Source: Sclerurus mexicanus
Taxonomy: Eukaryota; Chordata; Aves; Passeriformes; Furnariidae
DNA: 64,000 nucleotides
Assembly: GCA_013396755.1 (NCBI GenBank)
Contig: VWZF01002687.1
Coordinates: forward strand, 487,835-551,834
Reading direction: 5' to 3'
Under the pieces are notes generated by a model. That model did no database searches. It was not told the DNA's origin and saw only the letters and a list, made by a program, of their open reading frames with translations. Each line of letters begins with the position of its first letter. Position 1 is the stretch's first letter. This document shows positions 26,301-40,700 of the stretch, one piece after another. Made by a program: the position numbers and the translations under genes.

Positions 26301-29300
26301 AAGTCCTTTCTAAAAGGAGGTGTTTCCAGCCAGCTGATGACATTCTAATCTCTAGTTCCCTACCTGGAAGTTATTGCTATGAATCAAGGGAGCCCAAAGC
26401 TAGGAGAAAACATGGGAAGAGAGATGTGGAAACTGTGCCATCTTTGAATACCATCAGAAATAAACTGTACAGAACTTCTTTCACATTAAGTAAAACTCAG
26501 AACTGAAGGGAGCCCAACACTAGATGGCAATATGCTTTTGTGAAATATTTAGTTGAGGTGCCTATAGATACAGGCAAATGTTTTGTCCAATTATTTTACT
26601 ATTTCCTAGTTCTTATATATGTTTGGACATAGAGCTTTTCTTTGGCTTGCACTAAAATAAACTTTCATTTCATGCTATTGCATTTTTCTCATTTTTTGCT
26701 TTAAAATAAGTTTGGACAATACTCTGATCCAAGCAGAAGACATTCACAGTTTAACTGCAAGTACATAATGAGTTATTCAGTGTGTGTGGAAAACATGAGG
26801 AATCACGCGAGGAATGTCGACCAATTCTATCCCACCTAGTGAAATGCAAATCAAAAGAAAGCTGATTTTGTGGGCTACCACCTTGCTTCTACTGATGTAA
26901 ATCAGAACATGAGCCTAATGATGTATTTTTTTAAACTCAGAATTCCTCTGGGTAGCATTTTTTCCATTACCTGCAGCATTAAACTTGCTAATCCATTTTT
27001 TGCTCTTGGCTAATCACGTAGCTCGTACTGAAGTCCAAGTCAGTTAGAAAAGCCTGGATTGTAATACAGTTGGCTGGGTTTAAAGATCAAAGCATCCTGT
27101 ACTTAGTGCAGCACTTTTCCCAATTCCTTGGACAGCCCAACACATTATAAATCAAACTTACAAACCTACACTTTGTAAAACTAAACCCACATTATAGTTA
27201 TCAACTAAGCTGCTAATTAATGGGTTGCCTGGCTGTTTCCAGGAATGATCAGTACTTGAAGGTAACATTGATGTGCCTCAGCAGTGGCAGCACTCAGAAA
27301 GGCCTTGGTCGATTCCCTGCATGATTTAAAGCGTATCTTCCATTTACTGGCAGTTCCTTTTCTATGAAAATGAGTCCTTGAAGCTATTCCCACTCCCACA
27401 CACAACTCATTACCCCTCCCACCACCTCAGTTACTAACAGGTCCCAATACAAAACAACAGGATGATTGCCAGTACCACTTTGTCTGTTCATCATTTTAGC
27501 ATTGCCCTTTGGATAGCTTGCCTCACATTTCTGCAGAAGGTGCTTTTACCACCTTTTGTGCTTTTTATGGATACGTCTGTGAAGACAAACATGGAGAACA
27601 CAGGATTATAGTAGGTAAGAAGATGGGACATCTTTTGGAGGTACTTTGTAGAGGCAGATCAAAATATCTGACAGAACAAGCTCAATGTTACTTCTAAATT
27701 AAGGGAAAATTTGAAAATTTCTATCACACTGATATGCAATATTTATTTTAGTTTGATTTCATGTGAGGGAAACTGGATACATGAACTAAAGGAAAAGTGC
27801 AGAGTTTGCTTCTAACAACCATATTGACAGTCAGTCAGTCAATGAAAGTTTCCCTGATAAAAGTCACACTGGAAATGCCAAGGCCAGCTTTGAAGTAACA
27901 CCCCCACCAGGTCTAGCATTAATAAACACAGCGTAGTGCCAGGAAAGCACAGTTGTCCATTGTAACAGTTCTGACAGCTTCATTCAGAAAATGTTTGTGG
28001 CAATATTTCAATCAATCACCAGACTCTCAAGAAGACATCTGATGGAAAAAGATTTGAAAGGTGCCATGAAAATATGCCTATGTCCTAGCACAAAATGCTT
28101 CACTGATTCAAATGAAGAAGAGCAAATATAACCAAAAAGTTCAAATCAAAGAGCCTGCAAGATAACAGCACAGGGACAGAATGGAAAGGGGGAAGGGGAG
28201 GAAAGAGCTCTGAAGCAAACAGCTAATTTACTAATCTTTCACTATCAATTCAGGATTTAAGTACCAAAATGTAAACTATCCAAATGGGTAGATGACATTG
28301 ATTACCAGCAAGATTCAACACTTATAAGAAATTGATGCCTTATATTTTACCTCAGTTGGGGTTTTTATAAAGGACTTTTTATTTTTTAGTCTAATCGAAA
28401 TAAAAAAAGTTATTGAAAGAACATTTCTTCCCTCACACATATTTGCATTTCTAATCTTGCAGCATTGTGGTAGGCATGATCAAAAATCATTCTGGCTGAG
28501 CAGAACAATTGCTTTAATCATAGTTATTGTAGCCTGCCTCAAAGTTAAATATAATTATTAAAGTTTAAAGAAAGCAGCAACCCAAACCCCTCAGGTATTC
28601 TAAGGTGCAGAAGGACAATAGCCTGATGCTTGGTTAAACACAGGGAGGTTGTTTGGACTGATGTCAGCACCTGTATGATACACTCCTGCTTTGGGCCCAA
28701 GCTGGATAGCTGTGGTGATGACTGGCTGGAAGAAAACGTTCTTTTCCTTCCCCAGAGAATATTTCGCCTCCTCCTGTCAAAATGACATGATCTTATTGGT
28801 CCATACAACTCCTTAGTAAGACTAAGCAACCAGATAGTGTCAGTGGTCTAAAGACCTTTGTCTCCTAGCCATTTGCTACAAACCTTACCTCTTGCCTGCA
28901 GAGGCAGTCTGGTTATGGGATACAGCCATCCATCACACCCGAGCAAGGTTACTTGAATTTGTTCACAGAATTTGGGGGAAAAAAGTATAATAGACTTTTA
29001 GCCTGCACAAAATTCTCTAACTCTTAAAATGAGCTGAAAGAGTATTGGTGTATGCCAGCATTGAAATCATTAACAGAAAGTGTGTACCTGATTGGGGCAG
29101 AATTCTTTCTGAGGTAGGGATAATGTGTCCCTGAGACACAGGCATGGTGACACGACATGCCTTTGTTTTCCTCGCATAAAGGACCAAAGAAGTCTACATT
29201 AAGGATTAGCCAAATAAAGGCAGCTGATACCTATCTCTTTAGACATGAAACAAGTGGATTGGAGTAGGACTGTTTTTGTTCTGGCTGTTAGTTTATTGCA

Positions 29301-31597
29301 GCTGAATGAATGATACCTTCACTTTTCTTTATCTTTTAACTAAAGCATGTAAGCAGGACAAAGAGGTAAGTGCAAAGCAGAGCAAACATGGAACTCTATT
29401 GACACATACAGCCCTGTTGTTACTGGGGCTGAGGAAAGAAGATAAGGAAAAGTTATGGAAGTGGACACAGACATCAAAACTGCAGAAGCCACAGAATCAT
29501 GACTTCAGAATAAGTATCCCACTAAAAGGTCGTTCCAGGGAGGGGGAAGGAGGGGAGGCCTCCTTCTCCCCCTGCTAATTCTACACTGGAGTCTTCTCCT
29601 AGCATGCTTATCAGTCTGTCTTCAGCTGATTCGGATCCTTCTCCACTGCCAATGAAGAAGCAGCATCGCAAACTTCCAGTCCTACACTGTGGTTACAGTG
29701 TAGGACAAGCAGATTTAACCCTACACTTAAAAGCTGGGGGAGAGGGCAAGCATCACAGCCTGGAAAGGATTCTTCATATTGTAGTTCGTGGGTAGAGGGC
29801 CAAATTTCGTCCTTTGGATGAATAAGATTTCAAATACAATAATAGCATTTAAACCATGAACCTATTTTAAAGCACTGTTAATGAACATTTACGTTCCCTC
29901 GACAACGCCAAATATCCAGCAGCATCTCTTAACACACTGCCTTCAGATATCACAATACAGGACACAACACAAAGCTTACCTTTACTTGCTTAATAATATT
30001 ATGTTTATCAAGATCCCATAAATATTTCATTAAGTTTAGTGGTAAGATAAAGGCACGTGATCTACACCTCATATATTTTCCTTTGTACTCCCAAGGCGAT
30101 GAGAGAGGTTCATTTATTACCATTATTATTATCGTCGTCTTCTCTTCCACCTTCAGCTGCTGTTTTAACACAGACTGCAAGCATATTAAAGAAGCAGTTA
30201 TCTTGACTTTGAAACAGCTAGAGTTTCCACATCTCTCACAACCTGCAACCAGGAATTTCTGCAGGCAAGAGCTGCCAAGAAAGCTCCATCTCCTGCTCTC
30301 TCAAATTTCAGTCTCAGGAACACCAGTACATGGCACAGCACACTGTTTCATTCTCCCTCTGTGACCTCCAACAGGAACAAAATTAACTTAAAAATAACTC
30401 CAGCCCTTCATGTGTCTCTTCCCACAGAATTAGAAACAGCAAAATAAGAGTAATTTCACCTCCCTTGTTACAAAAATCTCACATAAAGTGTGAGGCAATT
30501 GATGCTTGAAAAGAACAAAGTTCAACCTCTATGCTCCTGTTGTAGATCTGCTGTCCCCTGCTAGACACATCTACAGTATCTGAAGAACCTAAACCTTGCA
30601 ATTCTGAGAACTTGCCTGCTGTTTCTTGGTTGGTCTAATTAAAAACCTTGCCTTGCAGAGCAATGTACTTTAAGAGTAGTGTCTGAAGTCACGTCATCTA
30701 GAAACAGCAAAATGCAGCCTCTTCGGAGAGATTTTTGAGGTATGACAGCCTGTGGAGCCAAGAAAACGTACAGGGTGTGAGTAGTTTTCATCAGTTGACC
30801 CACATCTACCCCCTGGTGCCTCAAAAAAAAAAGGAATTTTCTTTCTCAATAAATGTGGGCAACTCCCCACATTTTTCTATTTCTGCATAAATGTGTTAAA
30901 CTAGTCAGGCACAGAAGCAGAAATGAAAGTCTGACCTCTGAATGTTTCACAGAGGAATCTCTTTAGCTCTGACAGATGTGAAAGATGCAAAATTATTGCC
31001 TCAGGAAGGAGAATGGATCCCTCCAGACAAGTCTATATCTAATAATTACAAAGGAAAGCTTTGCTATATGTGCCTTAAACCAGCTTGAGATTATATAATC
31101 TTTTTGGGTAGCAATATGATAATGTTTTTTTCAGTAAGTTCTTTTGAATTCTTACATACAGAGAGCCTGTGTGAGCATTGGGATGCAGATGGTTTACCAG
31201 CCTTTTGCATACAGTAAGATATCTGCAGCAATTTCATTTGGGGAAGGCTGACCGACCCATACTAAATCCTAGCTTGAATAATAGAAGGCAACTTCTAGTC
31301 TTTACCTTCACCTGCCTTGAAAGGGGCAGGAATTAGAGGGCTCACAAATTCCACTCCATGCTATACAAGGGACACAGAAATTGAGTACAAATGAAAAATA
31401 TACTTTTAATTCAATGAATTCCCTGAAAAACACTAACCCTAGAAGGGAAAAAAGGCAGGGTGAGGCAAGTTCACAGCCCACTTCTGGACTTCACTAAGCA
31501 CAGCTGACTCCACCCCTCCTAGCCACATATCTACGGTGCCACCACATCCAGCTGGGGACCTTGGTGGGTGTGCGAAACAGCTGAAAGTGCCCTCAGG

Positions 31598-31711
31598 ATG
31601 AGAGCAAGGCAGCTGCTCTGTGGAATTTGGAGTCTGTGTTTCACGTTCTGCCTTTTCTGCATCTTTCTTCACCAAACAACAGCTAAAAGAAAACTGAAGT
31701 TTGTGTCCATA
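31598..31711 (+). CDS. ACP3: copy A exon 1: start codon and signal peptide
   Basis: ATG at 31598 gives 38 codons. A basic start (MRARQ) is followed by a Leu/Cys/Phe-rich hydrophobic core (about residues 6-24), then HQTTAKRKLKFVSI. Signal peptidase cleavage is expected near residues 29-30, just before the conserved LKFV strand. I chose this ATG because the upstream codons in the same frame start only from GTG and the hydrophobic core follows directly. Donor gtaagt at 31712, phase 0. The same exon length is found in copy B. Confidence 0.88.
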
Positions 31712-34700
31712 GTAAGTAGAGAGTTCATGGGCAAATGGAATTTTTTCCAAACCTGTCACTTTACTGCTCTTCTACTCTAGGGTAGGGAAGAGGGGGCACT
31801 TTTTAAATAGTTCAGTGTTTCATACATATTCAAGATTGGTTATTGCATTGTCCTAAAAGAGAAAAAAAAAAATCTTCGTTTTAAATAAGATTTTATAATT
31901 TTATCCCCTTTGTGGACTCCTAGAGGAGTTTTACTTTCTGGATTGATATCGAATGTTTATTTCATAGCACTAAGAGAGGAATAACACAAGATTCTGTTTT
32001 AAAATGTAAAAGATAATTCCATAACTAAATACCGACTGTGCAAAACCCCTCTTTTCAGCATGGAAAAGTTTCCAGTTTTCCAGTGGTTTCAATGGATTAA
32101 CATACAAAACAAATTTCAGTATGTGAAACTCCAGCAAGTGTACAACTGAAGAGCAGCACAGAACCAGTGCAGTGAAACTAATGCTATTTGCAATGATTGG
32201 GACGTACCATTTGTTTGCAGGACGCCTGAATCTTGTTCTGAGCATCACACCTACTTGTAAATCATTTATATAATTATTGTGCTGCAGTTCTGGATTTATT
32301 TCTCTGTGCTTGGATTAAGAAATAAAAAAAATCCGGTGTTAAAATTTTAGGATTGTATGGCACATATCTACAGGAATTATGCTGGACAAGGAAAGAATTC
32401 ATTGCAGGAATGATAAATTCTGATGTATCTTTACAAACACGCCTTTTATCTGAAGTGAAATTCCAGAACAGGTTCAGTGTTTTCAGAGTAACAGTTTAGT
32501 CTGTATTTAGATATTAGATAACACTTTTATCACACCTTGTGATGAAAAAGTCAACATATGAATTTTTAAGGCTAATTTCTGCCAAGAAAGAGCACTTCAC
32601 AGCAGTCAGCCACAGGACTGTTATCTTGAGCAATAGTTTGGGTTTTTTCCTTCTGAATTCCAACTTAGTCATAGCAAAATATTAATGTTCAAATATTTCT
32701 GCAAAATTGCTTACATGCTTCTGTTTATTTAATATTGTGGTCTATATCCCCTAAAATACATAAAAGCTCCTTAATATATTAAAATATATTGTAGTTTTTA
32801 TAACTTGAAAAAATTTGTTTGAGATAATTACTTCTCAAATGCCAGGGAAAAAAAAAACACATTATATTTGTCTAAAAAAGTCAAATAGAAAATGTGGCTA
32901 TTTAGATAAGGAAAGGCACCATTAATATGTTCAGCATCTATCAGATATAGTACTCACTGTCATTGCATGTTCCTTGTGACTACACTAATTAACTATATTT
33001 AGCATAAAAATACCAGTAACAGAAGAGTAATTCCATCTATTTTACCAGGTATTTCGCCACGGTGATCACACCCCACAGGAGTTTTTTCCAACTGATATGC
33101 ACAAAGAAATTGCAAGACAGCAGGGATATGGACAGCTTACCAAGGTGAGTTTGCCTCCCTGGGCCAATATACTGAACTATTGGAAGATGGTGTGATGGTA
33201 TTTGGGTTTTGAAACTTTGCTTTCACTTGGGGAAAGCCATTATTAAGTTGCCATATACACATGTCCAGAGGGACAGCCAAAGAACTCACCAGGAAACTAC
33301 AGCAACAGCACTCACTAACTTTAAGTGACAGTCAGCCTGTTCTGGTCCAATAGCAGCACATGTTGAGTTGTTTGATCGCAGACCGGGGTCTTCTGGGAGG
33401 AGTCAGGCATTGTGATCATCTCAGTTCACCTGAGACCACACATAAAGCTTTGTCCATCCATAGCATAAGGTGGTGGAAGTGCTCACAGACCCCCCTCAAT
33501 CTCTGCTGAGTAGTTCATGAACTGCTAAGGTCATTACCAGCAGAAACTTCTCCAATGCTGTGTCCAGGAAAGCTAATTTAAAGCTCACTCTCTTGACCAG
33601 TGACAGGACTGGAGGAAATGGCATGAAGCTGAGTCAGGGGAGGTTTAGGCTGGATATCAGGAAAAGATTTTTCACCCAGAGGGTGACTAAGCACTGGAAC
33701 AGGCTCCCCAGGGAAGTGGTCACAGCACCAAGCCTGTCTGAGTTCAAGAAGCATTTGGACAACACTGTCAGGTACATGGTGTGATTCTTGGGACATCCTT
33801 CACAGGTCCAGGAGTTGGACTCAAGGATCCTGAGCAGCCCCTTTCAACTCAGGATGTCCTACAATTCTGTTACTCTGTTTTAACGCAGGCATTGATGGAA
33901 TACAGCAGAGCTGAGCTCGCACGCAATTATCAGCTGTCACAGCAGCTGAGGCAGCTGCAGAGTCCAACTGCAGAAACTGTCTGCATTGGCTGTAACTTCT
34001 GTGAGCTGCCACCTCCTACACGAGGAGCCAAGGGTGAACACCTGTGCTATCAGGCTGTAAGGCAATAGGTGGGCTTTAGGTGGGTTTAACCCTACTTCTG
34101 CTCCACTCCCACCAGCAGTACCCACTGTGTCTGTATGCCTGTGCATCATTTCCAAGATATGTTGTTTGAATGGAAAAATCCACTAGTTATTTGCCCAGCA
34201 TTCTGGGAACCAGGCAGCCTCACTGAAGTAGTTTAGACGTGCCAGAAGTCTGGGTATACTAGATGAATAGTTCCTGTGCATGAGGAGGTGTCTCTCTCTG
34301 GTTGGCACTTTATGTCCAGTGGGTCTCTCTTCTAGGGGAACTAGGCACTTGGCAAGTCTCCACCAAAATCAGAATAAAACAAACTGCCCTCTTAGGAGTC
34401 TAAAGCGAACTCCAATGCAAAATCAGGCCTGTTCCTTCCTGTGTCACCTCCCTTGAAGAAACAGGAGTAACAGACCAGCTTAGTACGCCTTAACTCAGCT
34501 GTGACTCAACCATTCCACATAAACACTATGCAAGTTCAGCTCTCCGTGCCAGCTTGCTCCTGGGCATGGAAGACTTCAAGACCCAGGTGTCAGATTTAAC
34601 AACATGCACATTAGGCAAGTTGGGGCAGAAGCCTAAACCTACACCCTCAGACACTGGATGTACAATTCCAGCAAGAGAAAGAGGTGATCACATACACACA

Positions 34701-37700
34701 CAGTGGGCCTGAGTAACTTGGTCTGACCTCACAGCTGACTGCTTTGAGCAGGGGGTGGGACTAGAGACTTCCTGAGGGCCCTTTCAGCCTGAATTATCCT
34801 CTGATCCTATGACTTATAAAATTACTTTGGGAAGCAATGAGTAATCATTGCACTTGAGATCCCAGTGAACAGTAATGATTACGTGAGCAAAGTGGAATAT
34901 ATTTAAATTTAGACTACAGCTACAAGTAAAAAGATGACAATATTGAAACTATTACATGTGATTGTGGTGGAGTCACCATCCCTGGAGGTGTTTAAGGAAA
35001 AACTGGATGTGGCACTTAGTGCCATGCTCTAGTTGACGTGGTGGTGTTCAGTCATAGGTTGGACTCGATGATCTCAGAGGTCTTTTCCAACCTAATGGAT
35101 TCTGAGATTCTGTCATTCATCTGTCATGTGTTTTACAAAATAATGTATGTAAATAGGATAATATTTGGCAAAGAGCTACTAAAATGCTGAGACTAAAAAA
35201 ACCACTTTGCTGTGAGGGTAGAGAATTGTCATCAGTCTAATTTAACACAGACATTAAATGACTTGATTCCATTTTATGGCTTATTGTTTAACTCTGAATT
35301 GGTTCTGTGATGGTCAATGTTATTCAAAAGCATAACAAGATCCAGTGACTGAATGCTGGGAACGCAGTCAGGCAAGAATCAAGAATCAATCAGACTGTTG
35401 ATAATAAATAACTATTGCAGCAAAATACCTGAAGGATTGAAGGGCTTTTACTTGAAGTCTTCTCTTCTGAAAAATTAGGCCTTGCCCAATCTAAAACTGT
35501 AGCCTCCGTATGGAACCACTGATGATACTCTATGGGATTCATATCCTGGATGTGTCCTCATGGACAGGTGGCTGCTCTGTCTGCACTCCCAGTTAATCAA
35601 CTCTGAGACAGCAAGAGAGTAGAAACTAGACAGAGTTGGGACATCTCTATGCCTGTTTTAAGTCACCCTGCCCCTCCACCAGCCTCACTAGCTTGGATAA
35701 ACACACACCCAGCTTCCCAGAGAGCAAGATACAAAACTGCATCCACCAGGAAGTCACATATAACATTATCCAATAGTGTACACACAGCAACCTTACTGCT
35801 TTTTTCTCATGTCTTCATTCCTCCTTCACTTGGGAAAGGAAAAATGTCTTTATTAAAATAATACGAAATATTATTGCTTGTTGTTGCTGTACATTTCTTT
35901 AGCCTCTTACATTATTCTGTCACTTCTACAGCTTGGCATACAGCAACAGTATGAGCTTGGCGAGTACATGCGGAGGAGATACTCTCACTTCCTGAGTGTT
36001 GTATACAAGCAGAGTGAGGCAAGTTCTGGATCTGGGGTGGGGGGTGTTTTTCATGGATGTTAGTGGGACTTCCTGGATGCATGAGAGTCTAAACCTAGTG
36101 CAGCTGGAGAAAACTTAATTCCTTTTGAATTCAATGTAATTTCATATTATCCCTGAAACTGTGGTTCAACTTTTACTCAGACTGATGGTCAGCTGAAAAC
36201 CAGGCTGTGCATCAGGTTTGGGTCTCTCACTGCTGTATGGGGGAATATCTATGTCAAATACCACCAGTGCTACACTTTGAGACCTAGTTTTCACTTGGGT
36301 TCCAGCTTTTCAATGCACATGTGCTGTCCCAAAGCCTAGATGGTCAAATGGAGTCAGCCTTATGCTTTCCACTGGCATTCTGAAGGGAACCACTACCATG
36401 CTGCGACTCACTTGTCCAGTGAAATTTTATGCCAGCTTCATTCTTTCTCCATCCTCCCTCATGCCACTCTAATTTAATGACAACTTCCCCAGCACAGTAC
36501 CATCCTACTAAGAGGAAAGAAAAACAAATCTAATGGGAGAATTAACCTTACAAATTTTTTTTTCTTGCTTCAGATTTATGTTCAAAGCACTGACTGTGAT
36601 CACACGCTTATGAGTGCTCAGGCAAGTCTTGCCGGACTGTACCCACCAACACAGGGCCAGATTTGGAACCCCAGAATCCTTTGGCAGCCAATTCCAGTTC
36701 ACACGGTGCCACTGTCACATGACAATGTGAGTATAAACTAGAGGCATCTGCTTTCCCTTAGTGATTAGTAAAGTACACAGGATGTGAGATGAAGGCATAG
36801 CAAAAAGTACATGGTAAAGGCAATGAGAAGTACATCATGTCACAAGCATTGTGCAGAAAGTCCTAATAAGCTGAATAAAAATAGGGGCAAGAGTTCCCAC
36901 AGGAAGGGACTTGCGCATCAGAGACCTGGTCTTAACAAAAATGGAAAAAAACGAAGTCCTAGGTACAGAGAAAAAGAGTTAACCTGCAATGTGAGTAAAT
37001 CATTATAGAAGTAATTCATCCGGAATTTATCACAAACATGACTTTCTTTGTGTGAGAAGAGGAAACGTAACTAGTATCACTAGTGCTTCAACATTTCTTA
37101 GTCTGCAGCCAATGGAAAAGACTAAAGAACCATTCTGGGACTTACTTTACAGTGAGAATAGAGTCACGGGATTGTTTTTCATGCACCTTGCAGGTCAGTG
37201 TGTGCACTTGGAGGATTGGTGAAAAAAGTAAAAGGGAAAAGGAAGGACTCAGGGATTTAAGTGTACGAGTTCATGGGGCAATGTATTTATTCATCTCCCT
37301 TCCTCAACTCCTCACCTTGTAGCTGTAAGGAATCTTGTGGATAGCATCTCTGTAGCCTGCACATACATGTCCTAGAGGAGAAAGCTGGGCAGCTGAGTGG
37401 GGCTGGAGTTTCCTGTGGGTGAAAAACATAGGGGAAAAATTTAGGAAACATTAGGAGTGTGCAGTATGAGTCCCAGTTTGAGAGAGGAGGTTTGCACATG
37501 TGATGCGAGATAAATTGTGTGGGCTTACACAATGTGTAATTTCCCTCTGTGATGAGAGGGAAATCAGGTTAAATAGGCCATGGAGCAATAGTTCTCACCT
37601 TGGGGTGATGAGAGCATGAAGACAGAAGATATGGAGGCACACATCTTCCTGTTCAGCACAGCACAGAGTCAGGAGCTGCTGCTGATACTGTCACAGATGG

Positions 37701-40700
37701 TGCCATCCCAGCAGATAGTCAAGAACACCTGGCCAGTATCAACACAATTAGCAGACTCAGCGAGCAGGTGCTGCACCTCATTCACATCAAGGGGGAAAAG
37801 TAAGTTGATTCTTAAAAAAAAATCAAAAAGCCATGAACACATGGACATTTTTCATACTTTTTTGAACTCTTTGTTTCACCTTTACTACATATACAGGCTG
37901 AACTTGAGACCACATGTAGCCTACCACCTAAAACAAATGCCCATCACTTCCTGGTGAAGTCATAGCTGTTCATGACCCTATGGCTATAATTCAGAAGTAC
38001 TTTCCTATCTTCTAGAATAGATAGATTGTATTTCTAATGAGATTGAGGAATTGCTGTGAAGATTTCCAAGCTAATTACCCCTTCAAAACTCTCAGTTTCT
38101 TTTAAAAGTTACTTTAATGTTGGGAGACTATGTAGACAGAGCTATATTGCTGGAAAAATACAAAAAACACATTAGAGAAAAGCACTAAGAATATCTCAGT
38201 GTCAAATTTTAGCTTTTGCTTAAAATTCAGCACAAAAAAACCTTCAAATGAGAATGAATGCAGTTTAGCTTAACTAAGTGAAAAAACAAGTTGTGAAGTT
38301 ATTCCAGTCACATGTAACCTTTAACCTTCATATGTCTTAGATAATGAAAGACAAAACCAAGTTACAGAAACTTCACAAGTTTCTACAATTTAGCTGAACT
38401 AAACGAAGCTGTGGTAAGTCCACTCCACACAGCTGAGTATGGACAAAGACTCCTATTGCAGTGCAGCTGTTGCTTGGAGTTTGTTGTAAAAACGTGACGG
38501 TGTGTTTAAAGAAAGACTGAACACAATGAGTGAAATCATCCCTGGAGAAGCCAAGAACAAAGGAGTTCATGAGGGCTTGTGTCAGTCTTCTGTCAAGGGA
38601 CAAATTTCATCTTGTGTAAATGAATCCTTTAACTTTGAACTACCGCAGCTATTACTCCCCTGAACATTTAAAGATTATTTTGTAAGTAGTCATCAGTATG
38701 ACTCTTAGAGTCCTAAAGATGAACATCCTTGAAAACTACATTCCCACAGTATTTTTCAGCTTGTCCTAACTAGTGCAGCCAATCAGAACAACAATCCTGC
38801 GAAGGTATATTGAATTGCAGAACAAGGTGCACCTTGCTTAACTAGCGTTTTGCAATTTTCTTTACAGCTGCTATACTTACCTTTCTCACACTGCCCAAAA
38901 TACAATGAGCTTCTGAGAGAAACCTTTGCAACAAGGGATTTCCAGAGGCATCTCAAGGACTACAAGGTAAAGTTTTTTCAGTTCTGGAAACCTAATTAAA
39001 ATGTACCACTTCTTCAACATTATCTAACAGGTAGGTTTAAAAAACAGCAATCAATATGCTCCTTCCAGATCTCTCATCTTCACAGTGGGTGTAGATGACA
39101 TACCCAAAAAACAATCACAACATTACAGATCCAGCTGGACGGGGCTGTTCCCATCAACTGAAAATTGCAAGTCACAGAAAAGATAAATTACTGACTTCCT
39201 TGCAAAAACCTAGCTTCTAGGAGACCAGACAAAACAAGAACTCTGATAAAACCAGTACCAATGCCTTTTAAAGTACTCCAATACCTCTCTCTGTTTACTC
39301 CTACATAAAGCAACTTCTCTGACATCTCTGTCTGTATAACTCTCTGCTAGTTCAGATTCCTCTTTCTCCACAAAATTCTCACTGCTCAATTCCCCAGAAT
39401 TTCTATAACAACTTTAGTGCTTTTCTCAAGTACCTGTTCGTGTTTCACACCCAAAGTCTTCATTCAGGTGCTCACTTATGTTTTGTTCTTGTCTCTATAT
39501 GGTATCCTTTCATTTCTTTCTTTGCCATCAAAACCTTTGCATGAGTATCTAATCACGTCTATTCTGTTCCAAACTTCTTCTCCACAGATATATTCAAAAT
39601 TACAGTATGAAACTCACCTGTTTCATCTTTAGCCACTGACCTCAGCCATCTATCTATGCCTCTGTATCTGGGTGTTATATGCAAGTAAACCACAAGTTCC
39701 AATTTATCAAATTGTATCATACCCCTCCTCTCCTGAGTACCAATATCAGCATAATTCTGTTTATCACACTTCCTTTAAGCACTTTTTGGATTTCTGCCAG
39801 ACTTCTTCATGTGTCTGTGTCCTCTCTACCTCCTTCTGAACATTTCCAACCAGCTTAAACAACCACCACAGTTCAAGTCTGAACTCATACTCCCGGCCTT
39901 GCCTAGATGAACAGGCCAAATTCTTTCACAACTAAGCAATGGTTCATTGCTTAAGTGCAAAGACTGTCTTCTTCCTCACAATGCCTGTGTACTAGGATGG
40001 CAGCGTGTAGAAATGATGTAAAAAGGCCCAGTGTACCACGAGTTTGCTGTTTTTGTATTGCAGCCATTTCTGAAGTTTTTAGCCACTCATACAGGATACC
40101 CATTGAAGAAGTTGAACACTGAAAGAATTTGGAAGCTCTCGGACACTTTACAATATGAGGTAATTGGAATAATAGAGTCATTTATGTTGGAAAAGACCTT
40201 TAAGATCATTGAGTCCAACAGAAATTCCTGCACTTCCCTAAAACTGCTTTTAGCTCTTATTTTTATTGTTTGTAAGACATCAAAAGATGGTGGGCCTGTG
40301 CTTCAAAACTTGTTGAACCATAAACTACTTTCAGCTTCTTCCCCAGAAACCTTCACCTAACATCCAACTGAAAACCCTGTAAACATGCTGTGACCGTGTG
40401 AGACTGCTGTGGGCTGTGCACCCCTCTAAGGAACACAAACCAATGGCCCATCAAATTCAAGATCCTGTCAGTGACTGCACATGGAGAATTAGGCAAAAGC
40501 ATACCTTTGGATAAAATTGTCTTGTTACTCCTCCAAACACAGTCATGGAGATACACATCAATAAAATATATTGCTGGCAAAGAAACATAGGCACCCTTCC
40601 ACAAAGAGTTTATGTGAATTGTATAAGCAAGAGAAGTCATTCTTTGCACATGAACAGTAGTGCTCAGGGTATTTTCACTGGAATGACACAAATGTGTATT

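Larger units (their letters stand above)
19034..31597. other. non-coding region upstream of copy A
   Basis: No exon was recognised. It holds an A/C-rich tract (20905-20995), a TG dinucleotide run (23282-23301) and an unassigned 188-codon open frame at 21491-22057. It should include the promoter of copy A near its end, but I see no convincing TATA box. Confidence 0.5.

Noticed and set aside
33560..33784. 74-codon frame in copy A intron 2
   Set aside because: It is the decayed C-terminal end of the CR1 reverse transcriptase ORF, not a host exon.
36011..36016. GT donor (gtgagg at 36014) as an alternative end for copy A exon 3
   Set aside because: It leaves a phase that reads exon 4 out of frame into stops; only the GC donor at 36019 restores the conserved STDxD block.
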